A stretch of DNA of 64,000 nt from Gemmobacter sp. 24YEA27. GTDB taxonomy: Bacteria; Pseudomonadota; Alphaproteobacteria; Rhodobacterales; Rhodobacteraceae. The notes below the pieces were generated by a model. That model had not been told where the DNA came from. It ran no database searches and saw only the letters and a list, made by a program, of their open reading frames with translations. This document shows, piece after piece, positions 1 to 9,620 of the stretch (its first letter is position 1; every line of letters starts with the position of its first letter). The stretch is from contig NZ_JASJPW010000001.1 of assembly GCF_030052995.1 (NCBI RefSeq), forward strand, positions 186,001 through 250,000. Direction: 5' to 3'. A program made the translations under genes and the position numbers.

Positions 1-595
1 GTGTCCCGACGGGCCTCGTCGCGCTGATCTCTGATCTGCTTCCGCTTGCCATCGCCGCCATGTCTCAACCTTTGCTGGGGGAACGCCTTACCCCACGCCA
101 ATGGCTGGGAACCGGGATCGCCCTGGCCGGGGTCTTGCTTGTGACCTTTGACAGCCTGAGTCTGGGAGCTGCCCCCCTCTGGGCCTATGGGCTGACAGTG
201 ATATCGATGCTGGTCTTTGCCTTTGCCTCCATTCTGCACCGCAGACAGCCCCTGTTGCGCATCCCTGTGTATCAGAGCCTGTGCATCCATACCCTTACCA
301 GTTCGGTCCTGTTTGCAGCCTGCGCCTGGATGAGCGAAGGTAGCCTCGCCCCGCCCCTGACGCAGAAATTCGCAATCGGCATGACCTGGCTGGTGCTGAT
401 CGCGACCTTTGCGACCTACTCGGTCTATTACACAGCGCTCAGGATGTTTCCTGCGGCGAAAGTCAGCGCCGCCATTTATCTGAGCCCCCCGTTACGATGG
501 TATGGGCATGGGCGCTGTTCTCCGAACCTCTGACCATGGCAATGTTTGCGGGTCTTGCGGTGACGATGCTTGGGGTCTGGATGACCTCGCGCTAG
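1..595 (+). CDS. DMT/EamA-family exporter, 5'-truncated by the window edge and frameshifted
   Basis: This is the C-terminal part of a drug/metabolite transporter (EamA type), a membrane exporter. The reading frame is open from base 3, so the gene starts outside the window. The visible part has a PTGLVALI-type loop and about five hydrophobic helices. The frame breaks at a run of six C (485-490). With seven C the protein continues as VTMVWAWALF and ends at the TAG at 593-595, giving a normal EamA end with an SEPLT loop. The break is probably a sequencing or assembly error. Family assignment is firm; the substrate is unknown. Confidence 0.75.
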
Positions 596-813
596 AACCG
601 GCGCTTCGCGCCTGCAAGACCGCCTCGCTGGTCGGGTTGCGCCCGAGAGAGTGGGCAGGAGCGCTTTTCGGCGGGCCTCTGCCTGGTTCTGCCCATGAAT
701 CCGGCTGGATTTCGCGCGTGATATTGCGTGATGGAGCCAGCTTGCGTCCCTGACGTTTCAGAGGTGTCGACGCCATGAGGCGCGACAAACCTGTCGTAAA
801 TGGAGGACTAGCA

Positions 814-984
814 ATGGCAGACCCCAGAGACCCGACCCGCGATCAACCGCGCGATCCCAAACAACCTCAGGTGAAGGATCCGCACCACAAATCCGACAGT
901 GCCCCCGGACGCCAGCAGGAACAGCAGATGCCCGGCCAGAAACAGCCAGGTAACGATCAGCCGCGTCAGCCACAGCGGCGCTGA
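814..984 (+). CDS. Small proline/glutamine/aspartate-rich hypothetical protein (56 aa)
   Basis: This is a 56-residue, very hydrophilic protein of low complexity, rich in P, Q, D, K and R, with no hydrophobic segment and hence probably disordered and cytoplasmic. The start at 814 is chosen because GGAGG at 802-806 sits 7 bases upstream; an upstream in-frame ATG at 775 lacks such a site. A strong hairpin follows directly, so this looks like a complete single-gene unit. Similar short DP/Q-rich proteins are common in Rhodobacteraceae, but I recognise no named family and assign no function. Confidence 0.6.
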   Translation: MADPRDPTRDQPRDPKQPQVKDPHHKSDSAPGRQQEQQMPGQKQPGNDQPRQPQRR

Positions 985-990
985 CCAGTC

Positions 991-1018
991 GGCGGCGGGG
1001 AAAACCCCGCCGCCTTCG
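991..1018 (+). terminator. Hairpin terminator after the 56-aa gene
   Basis: A perfect 10-bp GC stem (991-1000 with 1005-1014) closes an AAAA loop 6 bases after the stop codon. The T tract after it is weak (TTCGCT). Confidence 0.7.
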
Positions 1019-1295
1019 CTATGGGAGAGGTGGGTGTTACTGGGAGGAGCCGGATCGTGAAGTCAGAAAAGACCAGTTCAGAGCCGTTCGGGCCGTCCGT
1101 GCCATGGCCGCATGTCCAGCAGGAAGAGGCGGAGGGGAGAACGTCGTTCAACCCATCGCGGCAGGACCGTGGACCGGCGGATCATCAGGCCGATTGCCAG
1201 AGGCCGAAGGAGCAGGCCTGCTGAAGAAGAGCGCGTATAAAGCGCGTATAAGGAGTCCAGCCGAAGCAGGCTGAGGCGGAAACGGCGTTCTTAGG
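1019..1295. other. No recognisable gene
   Basis: Short ORFs occur on both strands but show no codon structure, ribosome site or family resemblance. The stretch borders a dead IS element and is probably insertion-site debris. Confidence 0.4.
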
Positions 1296-2090
1296 TCATG
1301 ATGCAAAATGACGGGGCATTAGCCTGATGAAGGCGGCGTCAGCAAATTCACGGATGCGGCCTGCGGAATTGTCGTAACCGCTTGCCGGCCAGCTGCTGTT
1401 TTTCAGCTTGTTGAAGCAACCCTCGACCAGGTTGAGCATGGGTAGAGCAGCATATCGACAGCTCTCTTTTCCTGCGCATCGGGATCATCGGTGGCGCGTT
1501 GCGGCTTTCGATATCTTCGTGAATTTCATCGGGCTGTATTCCGGGTGTCACAGGTGCCACAGCCTCAGCAGGCGGTCAGAACGGCGATCTGCGGGAGGAT
1601 TTAGGCTGTCACCAGATCATCGCCGATATAGCCGCAATCCTGTGCCGCGAGATCCCGGTTCTCACCGGGATCTCAGCGCCAGCCCCATCGCCGAAGGCCG
1701 AAGGATCCCGGTCCTGGAAGTGGTCCAGAATAAGATCCGCTGATCGTTTTCTTACCTGCCGCTCTCGAACGGCCGAGAGCCTCTGATCAACGTCCCCCTG
1801 ATGCGCCCGCAAAATGATGACGAGCGCGGATCACAGTGCTGTCGATGATCTGAAGGTCCACTCATCGTTGGATATCAGGTTGCGCGCCAGAGTCGTCTCC
1901 GCCGTATAGACACCCCTGAAACACATGGCATTTATAACGCTGATCCATTTTCTCGACATGATCTACGGACCGTGCTGCCCCGCTTTCTCTCAACGCCCGC
2001 ATGATGAACGGATTGGCGCCAACAATCCTTTCCGGAGCAAGCTGCGGCCTGAAGCCACCGGAGTTTTCCACCTCAGATCAGTTGTCCAAC
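1296..2090 (-). mobile_element. Decayed IS5-family transposase
   Basis: Reading the minus strand and changing frame several times recovers the parts of an IS5-type DDE transposase. From N to C terminus these are a region ending in ISNDEW, the first catalytic aspartate in QIIDSTVIRAR (about 1840), a second-aspartate region reading DCGYIGDDL (about 1625), and the C-terminal helix with LVEGCFNKLK and SGYDNSAGR (about 1340-1430), which ends at a TGA at 1296. Stop codons and shifts interrupt every segment, so no active transposase can be made. Terminal inverted repeats were not identified. Confidence 0.7.
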
Positions 2091-2626
2091 ATGACCGGCG
2101 CCCATGAAGCGCAGGACCAGGTAAGGTGCGATGGATGTGTCGGGTGCCGGGCAACACCAGAGAATGACGCTGAAAACAATCGACGGGATGGGCCAGAAGC
2201 CGGGCGTCGGCTGACACTCTGCCCGGTTTCTTCGCCGGCGGCAGATTACATATATCAGATCAGACGGAAGCCTTGGCTGTTTGCGTCAAGCCTCCCGGAA
2301 ATCCGGGAATGCACGTGGCTTTTGCCTTGCCTGCAGCCCTGCCAGTTCTCGATGTCTGACAAAGTAACCTTATGACGCGCAAGAGCATTCTTCTGGTCCG
2401 TTTTTGACGATGCCATCGCGCCCCGGCGCTATAAATCGGTGTTCGGCTTACCTTTACAATTCCCGGTTCTTGACGAATTTTGCGCGGTATCGACGGCGTT
2501 CCACACGGCTCTTTGCCAGGCTCCGGTCTGCGGTCCGGCGCGGGCCAGCATGATGACGCCCCTGATCCCGCATGAGGCGCAGATCATCGACACAGCGATC
2601 CGACCTTCTCTCCGGTTGTTCCTCGT
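2091..2626. other. Gene-free stretch between two dead IS elements
   Basis: No supported gene on either strand. It probably holds the N-terminal remnant of the IS5 transposase (up to about 2220), chromosomal debris, and the outer end of the IS3 remnant. The base composition is more AT-rich than the rest of the window, notably at 2240-2260 and 2420-2470. Confidence 0.35.
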
Positions 2627-3130
2627 TCATAACGGGAGCCCCTGGGGTTGACACTGGCCGGTGTCGGGTCGGGCAAGCCCGCGGGGCGCGTCGCTGCCAG
2701 ATCGCTCGAGCGCCCGGCGCGCATCAGCCAGGCTGTCGAAGATATCTTCGCAGAGGCATTCGTCGCCCAGACTTCCGTCGAAGGGCTTGATGCAGCCATT
2801 CTGCTGCGGCTTGCCGGGGTGGATGTGGTGCCATCCGACGCCGTTGTCGGTCGCCCATTTCAGGACCGCCTGGCTGGTGAACCAGGTGCCATTGTCAGAG
2901 ACGATGCAGTCGGGCTTGCCATGGATCCGGACCAGGGCATCAAGTTCCCGTGCCATCCTTGCCCTCGAGATACTGGTGTCGGCGATCAGGGCCAGCTTGT
3001 GCCCACGACGCCGGCGCACCGATGACCCTAATTCCCGACAGATGCGGCAGAGCATCTGTCGCTCATCACCATGCCCACATGTTCCAGCATCACACCCATG
3101 CGCCGCTGGTCAAACCGGCACCGCTCGCCG
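2627..3130 (-). mobile_element. Decayed IS3-family (IS407-like) OrfB transposase
   Basis: The minus strand reads as an IS3-type OrfB integrase with internal losses. Recognisable parts are the N-terminal [14 protein letters not shown] basic block, an integrase-core segment with [10 protein letters not shown] (second catalytic Asp) and PGKPQQNG, and a C-terminal tail QPQGLPL. The first catalytic-Asp segment is deleted: the basic block runs directly into LALIADTS. The third catalytic residue is also lost, because the normal VESFNG motif reads IKPFDG, a Glu to Lys change. A second deletion removes the region after the DECL motif. It is inactive. Confidence 0.75.
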
Positions 3131-3353
3131 CACGCTCCTCAGATCGACACCGGTCAGGACGCCAGCCCGGCTAAAGGCTCCTCGCCTTTCAGGGCTGCCA
3201 GTGCGACCTGCCCCCTGAACTCAGGCGCGTGCTGCCTGCGTTCCGACAGCTCTTATCTCCCTCCCGTCAGGGATCGGCAGGCTGCAAATCACAGCCTGTG
3301 TCAGTGGCCAGGTTGCGGGCGGTAGCTCAGCTGCCCAAAGAAACGAGGTGCCG

Positions 3354-3960
3354 AATGAAATTCTACAGGGGTTAGCGGGGCCGGCCTGGCACCGATGATG
3401 GTGAGGGTGATGATTTCTTCATTGTCTCTCTGGCCGAAACCTCGGCGATCGACTTTCTGGCTGAAAAGCGCGCGCAGTTACTGCTCGGCCTGTAGCCGGG
3501 CTGACTATCAGCTGGGACTTGTGCCTGATGAGCTGCGCGAGTCCCGCCATGCCGCGAATGAGGCGATCATGGTTGTCGCGGATCACGGCTTCCACCCTGG
3601 CAATCACATTATCTTCCGCAAAGCGACCTTGTAGAAACCAATGTACCGCTGATCCGGTCAGCCCCGGAAATCCCGCTGCTGCGGGTGGTCACCGATCCGG
3701 TTGCGATGATCGATGCCCGGCCGACTTTGCCGGGCATTGCCGATGTCACCGCGCCAAAGCGGCAATGCGGGCAGGTGCTCTTGCCGCTTATTCAAGGCGA
3801 GAGGGCGCCGGATCCGGTGGTGCCGTCCTTTTACAAGGAACATGTGACGCAGCGTCATGTCACATACCGGCTGATCCGCGATCTCGATGCCTGGCAGCAG
3901 ATCGTTGATACGGAAGAGGATTTCTGGCAGCTGAGGGATCTGTGCCAGAACAACCCGGCC
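3354..3960 (+). pseudogene. Arylsulfatase, C-terminal remnant
   Basis: Pieces of the C-terminal half of a type I sulfatase can be read on the plus strand. They include the metal-site strand VVADHGFHPGNH (about 3570-3605), ETNVPLIRSAPEIP after a one-base frameshift near 3632, the PTLPGIAD and GQVLLPLIQGE region, and a tail reading FWQLRDL. The N-terminal half with the C-x-P-S-R formylglycine site is absent. It runs straight into a remnant of the activating enzyme of this class, so an ancestral sulfatase-maturase pair is likely. It is a pseudogene. Confidence 0.7.
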
Positions 3961-4396
3961 TTCCTGCCCTCCGAGGCGCAACGGAATATGCCGCGCGCGG
4001 CGGGCTTACGCGGATGAAATTCCCTTTGGGGAGGGATCTGCCCCCGGCCGGGCGGTATGGGCATGATATCTGGCAAGGCCGCTTTCCCGATCGAAACAGC
4101 GAAGAAGACGGTTTTGCCGTCACTGCTCCGGTGAGGACCTTTGCGCCAAAGGGCTATGGGCTGTTCAGTATGACCGGCAATGTCTGGGGGGACGGCGGGC
4201 AGCTTTGGATCTTTACTCGCCGCGCCCTTGCCCTGTTAGCCAGGCCAAGGCTCACAGCAAGGTGCGGCGCGGCGGCTCGCATCTGCGTCATGACAGCTGT
4301 TGCGCCCGCTGTTTCGTGCATTCACGCAGCCATATTACAGCGGAAAGCCCGACCGGTCATATTGGCTTTCGGGTGATCGGGGCTGATGCGGCCTGA
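3961..4396 (+). pseudogene. Formylglycine-generating enzyme (SUMF1/FGE-like), C-terminal remnant
   Basis: The C-terminal third of an FGE-sulfatase domain is readable in two frames: TEYAARGGL, WQGRFPDRNSEEDGF, GLFSMTGNVW, then after a frameshift near 4190 RRGGSHLRHDS and TGHIGFRVI. This enzyme oxidises the active-site Cys of sulfatases. In the family motif GGS-x-x-C-H-x-S-x-C the first essential Cys is Arg here (codon CGT, one transition from TGT), while the second Cys remains. The first two thirds of the gene are missing, apparently lost in the same deletion that removed the sulfatase tail. Confidence 0.7.
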
Positions 4397-4519
4397 GGCT
4401 GGCCGTTAACAAATGCCGTCCCCGGAATCGCACCAAACCATTCCGCCGTCACGAAATTTCTGCTATCTCTGCACGGGATATGGCCGCAGGCCCCCTGTCA
4501 GATGCCGGAGGCCGATACC

Positions 4520-5536
4520 ATGACACGTGCTGCGACAAGGCTGTTCTGTTTCGCAAACCAGGATGCCGGCTGGATGCCGGTCAATCACCTGATTGGCCTG
4601 ATGGCACGGCTCCTTGAGGCCGGGATTTACGACATTGGTCCCTGCCGGCTCTCGCTGCCCGGGCGGATTGGCGCGACGCTGTTTCCCCCGCCGCGCGGCG
4701 GCACGGGCGGCGATATCTTTGTACTGCGCTCGCCTTCCGAACTGTCGCGGGCGCTCGCCCATCCGCTCTGGCGCGAGAAACGGGCGTTCCGCGCGCTCTG
4801 GGTGATCGACAGTTTCTGGACAGAAACCTGGCCGCGCCCCGCCGCGCGCCTGCTGTCGCATTTCGACCTGGTGGCCTATACCCGCGAGGGCGATGCCCCG
4901 GATTACGAAGCGCTGGCGCCGGGCCGTGCGATATATCTCGGCTGGGGGGCCGATGTGCTGGATCTGGGCAGCACTGCAGCAGAGCGCCCGATTGATCTTT
5001 TGCGGGTCGGCCGCCAGCCCGAGGCCTGGGATGATGACGCGCGCACCGCCGCCGCCTGCGCGGCGCGGGGGTTGCAGTTCCAGGGCCGCCCCCCCTTCCC
5101 CGCCAGCCCGGAAACCCAGCAAACCGAGCTGATGCGCGACTGGTATGCGCGGTCGAAATTCATCATCGCCCATTCGAATATCGCGGCACCCGCCCCCTAT
5201 ACTCACCCGACGCGCGCCTATGTCACCGCGCGCTGGACCGATGCGCTGGCCTGCGGCGCCAGCGTTGCCGGACGCCAGCCCGAGGGGGATCTGCGGCTGG
5301 TCAGCTGGCCCGGCGCGGTGCTGGAAACCGGCGGGATCGACCTTGACCAAAACCTCGATCTGATCGCCGAAGCCGTCCACGCCTGGACACCGGAGGTCGC
5401 GCGCCGCAACCATCACGAGGCGCTGGCGCGCTTCGACTGGCGGATCCGGATCGCGGCCCTCGCCACCAGGCTCGGGCTGAGCACGCCCGCCCTCACCGCC
5501 GATATGCAAAGGCTGCAGGCGGCGATCAAAGTCTGA
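4520..5536 (+). CDS. Glycosyltransferase group 1-like protein
   Basis: A 338-residue soluble protein. The start at 4520 is preferred over the in-frame ATG at 4502 because GGAGG (4507-4511) lies 8 bases upstream of it. The C-terminal half resembles the nucleotide-sugar domain of GT-B glycosyltransferases: a KFIIAHSN strand, then DALACGASVAGR, where GT-B enzymes normally have an EA-x-A-x-G-x-P-V-like element. The N-terminal half has no motif I recognise. It is a single gene ahead of pnp. Family level is moderately supported; donor and acceptor are unknown. Confidence 0.6.
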   Translation: MTRAATRLFCFANQDAGWMPVNHLIGLMARLLEAGIYDIGPCRLSLPGRIGATLFPPPRGGTGGDIFVLRSPSELSRALAHPLWREKRAFRALWVIDSFWTETWPRPAARLLSHFDLVAYTREGDAPDYEALAPGRAIYLGWGADVLDLGSTAAERPIDLLRVGRQPEAWDDDARTAAACAARGLQFQGRPPFPASPETQQTELMRDWYARSKFIIAHSNIAAPAPYTHPTRAYVTARWTDALACGASVAGRQPEGDLRLVSWPGAVLETGGIDLDQNLDLIAEAVHAWTPEVARRNHHEALARFDWRIRIAALATRLGLSTPALTADMQRLQAAIKV

Positions 5537-5716
5537 TGCAGAAGGGGTCTGACCGGATCGGGCTTCCCAAACAGCCCGTTTTCCTGTATGGCCCGCGCCA
5601 TCTGAGACGTGACGCCCCTGGCCCCGGGCACATGCATGAGGATTGGGGCGGCGACAATGGGGTCGCCATATATCGGGAGACCGGCAGGGGCCGGAGCGCT
5701 CCCAAGAGGAAAATGC

Positions 5717-7855
5717 ATGTTCAAAATTTCGAAAAAATCTATCCAGTGGGGCGATGAGACGCTGACCCTGGAAACCGGCAAGGTTGCGCGCCAGGCCGAT
5801 GGTTCGGTCATCGCGACGCTGGGCGAAACCCAGGTGATGGCCAATGTGACCTTCGCCAAGACGGCCAAGGAAGGCCAGGATTTCTTCCCGCTGACCGTTC
5901 ACTACCAGGAAAAGTATTACGCCGCCGGCAAAGTTCCTGGCGGCTTTTTCAAGCGTGAGGCACGCCCGTCGGAAAAAGAGACGCTGACCTCGCGTCTGAT
6001 CGACCGCCCCTGCCGCCCGCTCTTCGTCGAAGGCTTCAAGAACGAAGTCCTCGTTATGGCGACCGTGCTGTCCTGCGACCTCGTGAATGACCCGGATGTG
6101 GTCGCGATGATCGCCGTTTCGGCCGCACTGACCATCTCGGGCGTGCCGTTCATGGGCCCGATCGGGGCCGCGCGTGTTGGCTTCACCAATGGCCAGTATG
6201 TTCTGAACCCGGCCATGGACGACATGACCCAGCTGAAGAACAACCCGGACCAGCGTCTGGACCTCGTCATCGCCGGCACCAAAGACGCCGTTATGATGGT
6301 GGAATCCGAGGCTTACGAGCTGACCGAGGAAGAAATGCTCGGCGCCGTCAAGTTCGGCCATGCCGCGATGCAGCCGGTGATCGACCTGATCATCGACCTC
6401 GCCGAAGAAGCCGCCAATGAGCCCTTCGACTTCCAGGCTCCGGATTATTCCGAGCTTTACACCCGTGTGGCCGCCGCTGGCGAAACCCAGATGCGCGCTG
6501 CTTTCGCGATCCGTGACAAGCAGGACCGCACCAATGCGATCTCGGCTGCGGTGAAAGCGATCAAGGCTTCGCTGTCGGAAGAAGATCTTGCCGACAAGAA
6601 CCTCGGCTCGGCAATCAAAAAGCTGGAATCGGGCATTCTGCGCGGTGACATCATCAATGGTGGCGCCCGGATCGACGGCCGCGACAACAAAACCGTCCGC
6701 CCGATCTTCTGCGAAAACGGCATCCTGCCGCGCGCGCATGGCTCGGCACTGTTCACCCGTGGGGAAACCCAGGGTCTCGTGGTCACCACGCTCGGAACCG
6801 GCGAAGACGAGCAGATCATCGACGCGCTGAACGGCAATTACCGTTCGAACTTCCTGCTGCATTACAACTTCCCGCCCTATTCGGTTGGCGAAGTTGGCCG
6901 CGTGGGTTCGCCCGGCCGTCGTGAGATCGGCCATGGCAAGCTGGCATGGCGCGCGCTGCAGGCGGTTCTGCCGGCTGCAACCGATTTCCCCTACACGATC
7001 CGCGTCGTGTCCGAGATCACCGAATCGAACGGCTCTTCGTCGATGGCTTCGGTCTGCGGCGGCTCGCTCTCGATGATGGATGCGGGCGTTCCGCTGAAAT
7101 CGCCGGTTGCAGGCGTCGCCATGGGTCTGATCCTGGAAGACGATGGCCGCTGGGCGGTTCTGACCGACATCCTCGGTGATGAAGATCACCTTGGCGACAT
7201 GGATTTCAAGGTTGCAGGCACCGCCAACGGCATCACCACGATGCAGATGGACATCAAAGTCGCGGGCATCACGCCCGAGATCATGGAGCAGGCTCTGGCC
7301 CAGGCCAAAGACGGTCGTCTCCATATCCTCGGCGAGATGAATGCCGCACTGTCCGCGCCGCAGGGCTTCTCGGCTTACGCTCCGAAGATCGAAACCATGT
7401 CGATCCCGACCGATAAGATCCGGGAAGTGATCGGTTCGGGCGGTAAGGTGATCCGCGAGATCGTCGAAGTCTCGGGCGCGAAAGTCGACATCAATGATGA
7501 TGGCATGATCAAGATCGCCTCGAACGACGCCAATGCCATCAAGAAGGCCTATGACATGATCTGGTCGATCGTGGCAGAGCCGGAAGATGGCAAGATCTAC
7601 ACCGGCAAGGTCGTCAAACTGGTCGATTTCGGCGCGTTTGTGAACTTCTTCGGCAAGCGGGACGGTCTGGTCCACGTGTCGCAGATCGCGAACAAGCGTC
7701 TGAACCACCCGAATGAGATCCTGAAAGAAGGTCAGGAAGTTAAGGTGAAACTCCTTGGCTTTGATGATCGCGGCAAGGTCCGTCTCGGCATGAAGATGGT
7801 TGACCAGGAAACCGGCCTGGAAATCACCGAGAAGAAAGAAGAAGCCGAGGGCTGA
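5717..7855 (+). CDS. pnp: Polyribonucleotide nucleotidyltransferase (PNPase)
   Basis: A 712-residue 3'-5' phosphorolytic exoribonuclease, a core of the RNA degradosome. Two RNase PH domains are joined by a helical linker, followed by a KH domain with the [10 protein letters not shown] loop (about residues 575-585) and a C-terminal S1 domain (about 620-690). The start at 5717 is taken because AGAGGA at 5705-5710 precedes it and MFKISKKSI is the usual N terminus; the frame is open further upstream. The 180-base leader could carry a processing or autoregulation site, as in other bacteria. In relatives pnp follows rpsO; here rpsO is 6.5 kb away on the other strand. Confidence 0.97.
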   Translation: MFKISKKSIQWGDETLTLETGKVARQADGSVIATLGETQVMANVTFAKTAKEGQDFFPLTVHYQEKYYAAGKVPGGFFKREARPSEKETLTSRLIDRPCRPLFVEGFKNEVLVMATVLSCDLVNDPDVVAMIAVSAALTISGVPFMGPIGAARVGFTNGQYVLNPAMDDMTQLKNNPDQRLDLVIAGTKDAVMMVESEAYELTEEEMLGAVKFGHAAMQPVIDLIIDLAEEAANEPFDFQAPDYSELYTRVAAAGETQMRAAFAIRDKQDRTNAISAAVKAIKASLSEEDLADKNLGSAIKKLESGILRGDIINGGARIDGRDNKTVRPIFCENGILPRAHGSALFTRGETQGLVVTTLGTGEDEQIIDALNGNYRSNFLLHYNFPPYSVGEVGRVGSPGRREIGHGKLAWRALQAVLPAATDFPYTIRVVSEITESNGSSSMASVCGGSLSMMDAGVPLKSPVAGVAMGLILEDDGRWAVLTDILGDEDHLGDMDFKVAGTANGITTMQMDIKVAGITPEIMEQALAQAKDGRLHILGEMNAALSAPQGFSAYAPKIETMSIPTDKIREVIGSGGKVIREIVEVSGAKVDINDDGMIKIASNDANAIKKAYDMIWSIVAEPEDGKIYTGKVVKLVDFGAFVNFFGKRDGLVHVSQIANKRLNHPNEILKEGQEVKVKLLGFDDRGKVRLGMKMVDQETGLEITEKKEEAEG

Positions 7856-7876
7856 GCCCCCCGCTTCAGAATTAAG

Positions 7877-7905
7877 AAAGGCCCCGGAGCGATCCGGGGC
7901 CTTTT
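7877..7905 (+). terminator. Rho-independent terminator after pnp
   Basis: An 11-bp perfect stem (7877-7887 with 7894-7904), a 6-base loop and a T-rich tail (TTTTCTCTTTCT). Confidence 0.9.
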
Positions 7906-7919
7906 CTCTTTCTCTCAGG

Positions 7920-8573
7920 TCATTTCTGTTCGACTTTGGGGATGCCCCCCTCGAACTGCATCAGCATCCCGAGGTTCTTGTTGAAGCCCCAGCGGCGATA
8001 TTTCAGCTCGCCATTGACGAAGTAAAGCTCAGCCACGGGATATTGCTTGCGCACCCCGCTGCCGGTATCCCAGATCTCGACCACGGCGCCCTTCTTGCGC
8101 GCGGGCCCCAGTTGCAGCTGAAAGAAATCCCGGTCGGCGGTTTCGGCCACAGCGGCCAGCACAGCCAGCACTTCATAATAATCGGTGAGACGTTCGGCTT
8201 TGAACTGGCAGACGCCCTCCAGCCCGACAATGCCAAGCGCTGCCGCCCCCGCCGCCATGCCAAGCGCCGAGGAGGTCAGCACGGTGCCCCCTGCCCCAAG
8301 CGCGGCTTCTGCCCCGCCAAGGGCTTTGGCGGCATTGGCGCCGGCCACGACAGCCCCCACGGCGGAAAAGCCGGTGCTGCTGTCGACCAGGGTCAGGAAA
8401 TCCGGCGCAGTGGGGTCAAAACGTCCGACGACGGCTGCATCTGCCGCCGCTGCCGCGAGTTTCGGGGCGCGCAGCGCGATCATCTCGCTGAGGCGATAGT
8501 TACAGACATCGGCCGCTGCGGCACCGGCGCCGAGGGCCAGGACCAGAAAGGCACTGGAAAGGATACGGGACAT
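7920..8573 (-). CDS. Secreted or membrane-associated hypothetical protein
   Basis: A 217-residue protein of unknown family. The start at 8573 gives a clean signal peptide (MSRILSSAFLVLALGAGAAAA, cleavage near AAA-DVC); the frame is open further upstream without such a peptide. After a Cys-containing segment there is a long Ala/Gly-rich helical stretch (about residues 70-130) that could insert in a membrane, then a mixed domain with VVEIWDTGSG and a C-terminal ELKYRRWGFNKN. It ends convergently against the pnp terminator. Confidence 0.7.
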   Translation of the reverse strand: MSRILSSAFLVLALGAGAAAADVCNYRLSEMIALRAPKLAAAAADAAVVGRFDPTAPDFLTLVDSSTGFSAVGAVVAGANAAKALGGAEAALGAGGTVLTSSALGMAAGAAALGIVGLEGVCQFKAERLTDYYEVLAVLAAVAETADRDFFQLQLGPARKKGAVVEIWDTGSGVRKQYPVAELYFVNGELKYRRWGFNKNLGMLMQFEGGIPKVEQK

Positions 8574-8684
8574 TTTGTCTCTCGCGGGTGACGGATGGGC
8601 TGCTCTCGGATCAAGCATAAGCCATGCCGCGCCAAAGCGCAAAAGCGGGCGCTGCTGGCCGGGATCACAATCCGTCCAGCGCGA

Positions 8685-8984
8685 TCAGCGCCGCCCGCGC
8701 GGCAGCCCCCCGCTGCGCCAGGCGCTGGCGCGGCCGATCAGATGTGCGGCGATGGGGGCGGTGACAAAAAGAAACAGGATCGCCACCAGCGCCTTCACCA
8801 CCGCCCCGGTGGTGCCAAAACCAATCGCCGCCGCCAGGAGCGCGAGGCTGCCGGCGAATGCCCCGACCTTTGAGGCCGCATGCATCCGCGTCAATACATC
8901 GGGAAAACGCAGGACGCCAAGCGCCGCAATCACCGCAAACACCCCTGCCGCGAGCGCCAGAACCCCTGTGATCACCTCAGTCAT
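8685..8984 (-). CDS. mrpG: Na+/H+ antiporter subunit G
   Basis: A 99-residue MrpG/PhaG/MnhG subunit with three membrane helices and the family segment RFPDVLTRMHAASK. It is the last gene of the mrpABCDEFG operon, whose products form one large membrane complex exchanging Na+ (or K+) for H+. The start at 8984 overlaps the end of mrpF by 8 bases. An upstream start at 9017 in the same frame is less likely. Confidence 0.93.
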   Translation of the reverse strand: MTEVITGVLALAAGVFAVIAALGVLRFPDVLTRMHAASKVGAFAGSLALLAAAIGFGTTGAVVKALVAILFLFVTAPIAAHLIGRASAWRSGGLPRGRR

Positions 8985-9273
8985 CGGTCCCCTCCCGCCG
9001 CGCCAGCCACCCGGCATAGCGCGCCAGCGCCACCACCGGCACGAAACTCACCAGCGCCACGGCCACCGCGATGTCGAGATAGGCCCCGATCCCGGCCTTC
9101 AGCGCAAACAGCGCGCAAAAGCCGATCACCGCCGCCGACATCATATCAAGCGCCACCACCCGGTCGCCAAGCGTCGACCCTTTCCACAGCCGCAGCAGTC
9201 CCAGAAACACCGCCAGCGCCATCAGCGCCATGGCCCCGGTCAGGCTCAGGTCCAGAAACGCAGCAGAACTCAT
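8977..9273 (-). CDS. mrpF: Na+/H+ antiporter subunit F
   Basis: A 98-residue MrpF subunit with three helices and the conserved segment GDRVVALDMMS near residues 36-46. It overlaps mrpE by 4 bases (ATGA) and mrpG by 8, consistent with coupled translation of the antiporter complex. Confidence 0.93.
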   Translation of the reverse strand: MSSAAFLDLSLTGAMALMALAVFLGLLRLWKGSTLGDRVVALDMMSAAVIGFCALFALKAGIGAYLDIAVAVALVSFVPVVALARYAGWLARREGTDD

Positions 9274-9620
9274 CTGAACACCCCCCTGACGCGGCGCGCC
9301 ATACCATCCTGCAACTCCTGAACCAGGGCTTCAGGGTCGCTGCCATGCAGGCAATGGATCATGAGGCAACTGCGGTCCCCGGCGACATCCAGCGTCAGTG
9401 TGCCAGGCGTCAGGGTGATCAGGCTTGAGAGCAGGAAGATCTCGGCATCCGATATATCCGCGCGCAGCGGCAACTGAACAATCGCGGGAGACAGGGTCAG
9501 GCGCGGCCGGATACAGTCAAGCGCGACCTGGAGGCAGGATTTCACCAGCTCTTTCAGGAACCAGGGCACAAGGCTCGCGCCGGCAACGATGCGGGGAAGA
9601 ATACGGGGTGCATGGCTCAT
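9270..9620 (-). CDS. mrpE: Na+/H+ antiporter subunit E
   Basis: A 116-residue MrpE. Two N-terminal hydrophobic helices precede the conserved cytoplasmic part containing LITLTPGTLTLDV. It is shorter than the roughly 160 residues typical of Bacillus MrpE, as is usual in alphaproteobacteria. It overlaps mrpD and mrpF by 4 bases each. Confidence 0.93.
   Translation of the reverse strand: MSHAPRILPRIVAGASLVPWFLKELVKSCLQVALDCIRPRLTLSPAIVQLPLRADISDAEIFLLSSLITLTPGTLTLDVAGDRSCLMIHCLHGSDPEALVQELQDGMARRVRGVFR

Noticed and set aside
4463..7708. 1081-codon open frame on the minus strand
   Set aside because: It is antisense to pnp and the glycosyltransferase-like gene. Its His/Arg/Asp-rich composition is typical of a mirror frame in GC-rich DNA, and it matches no family.
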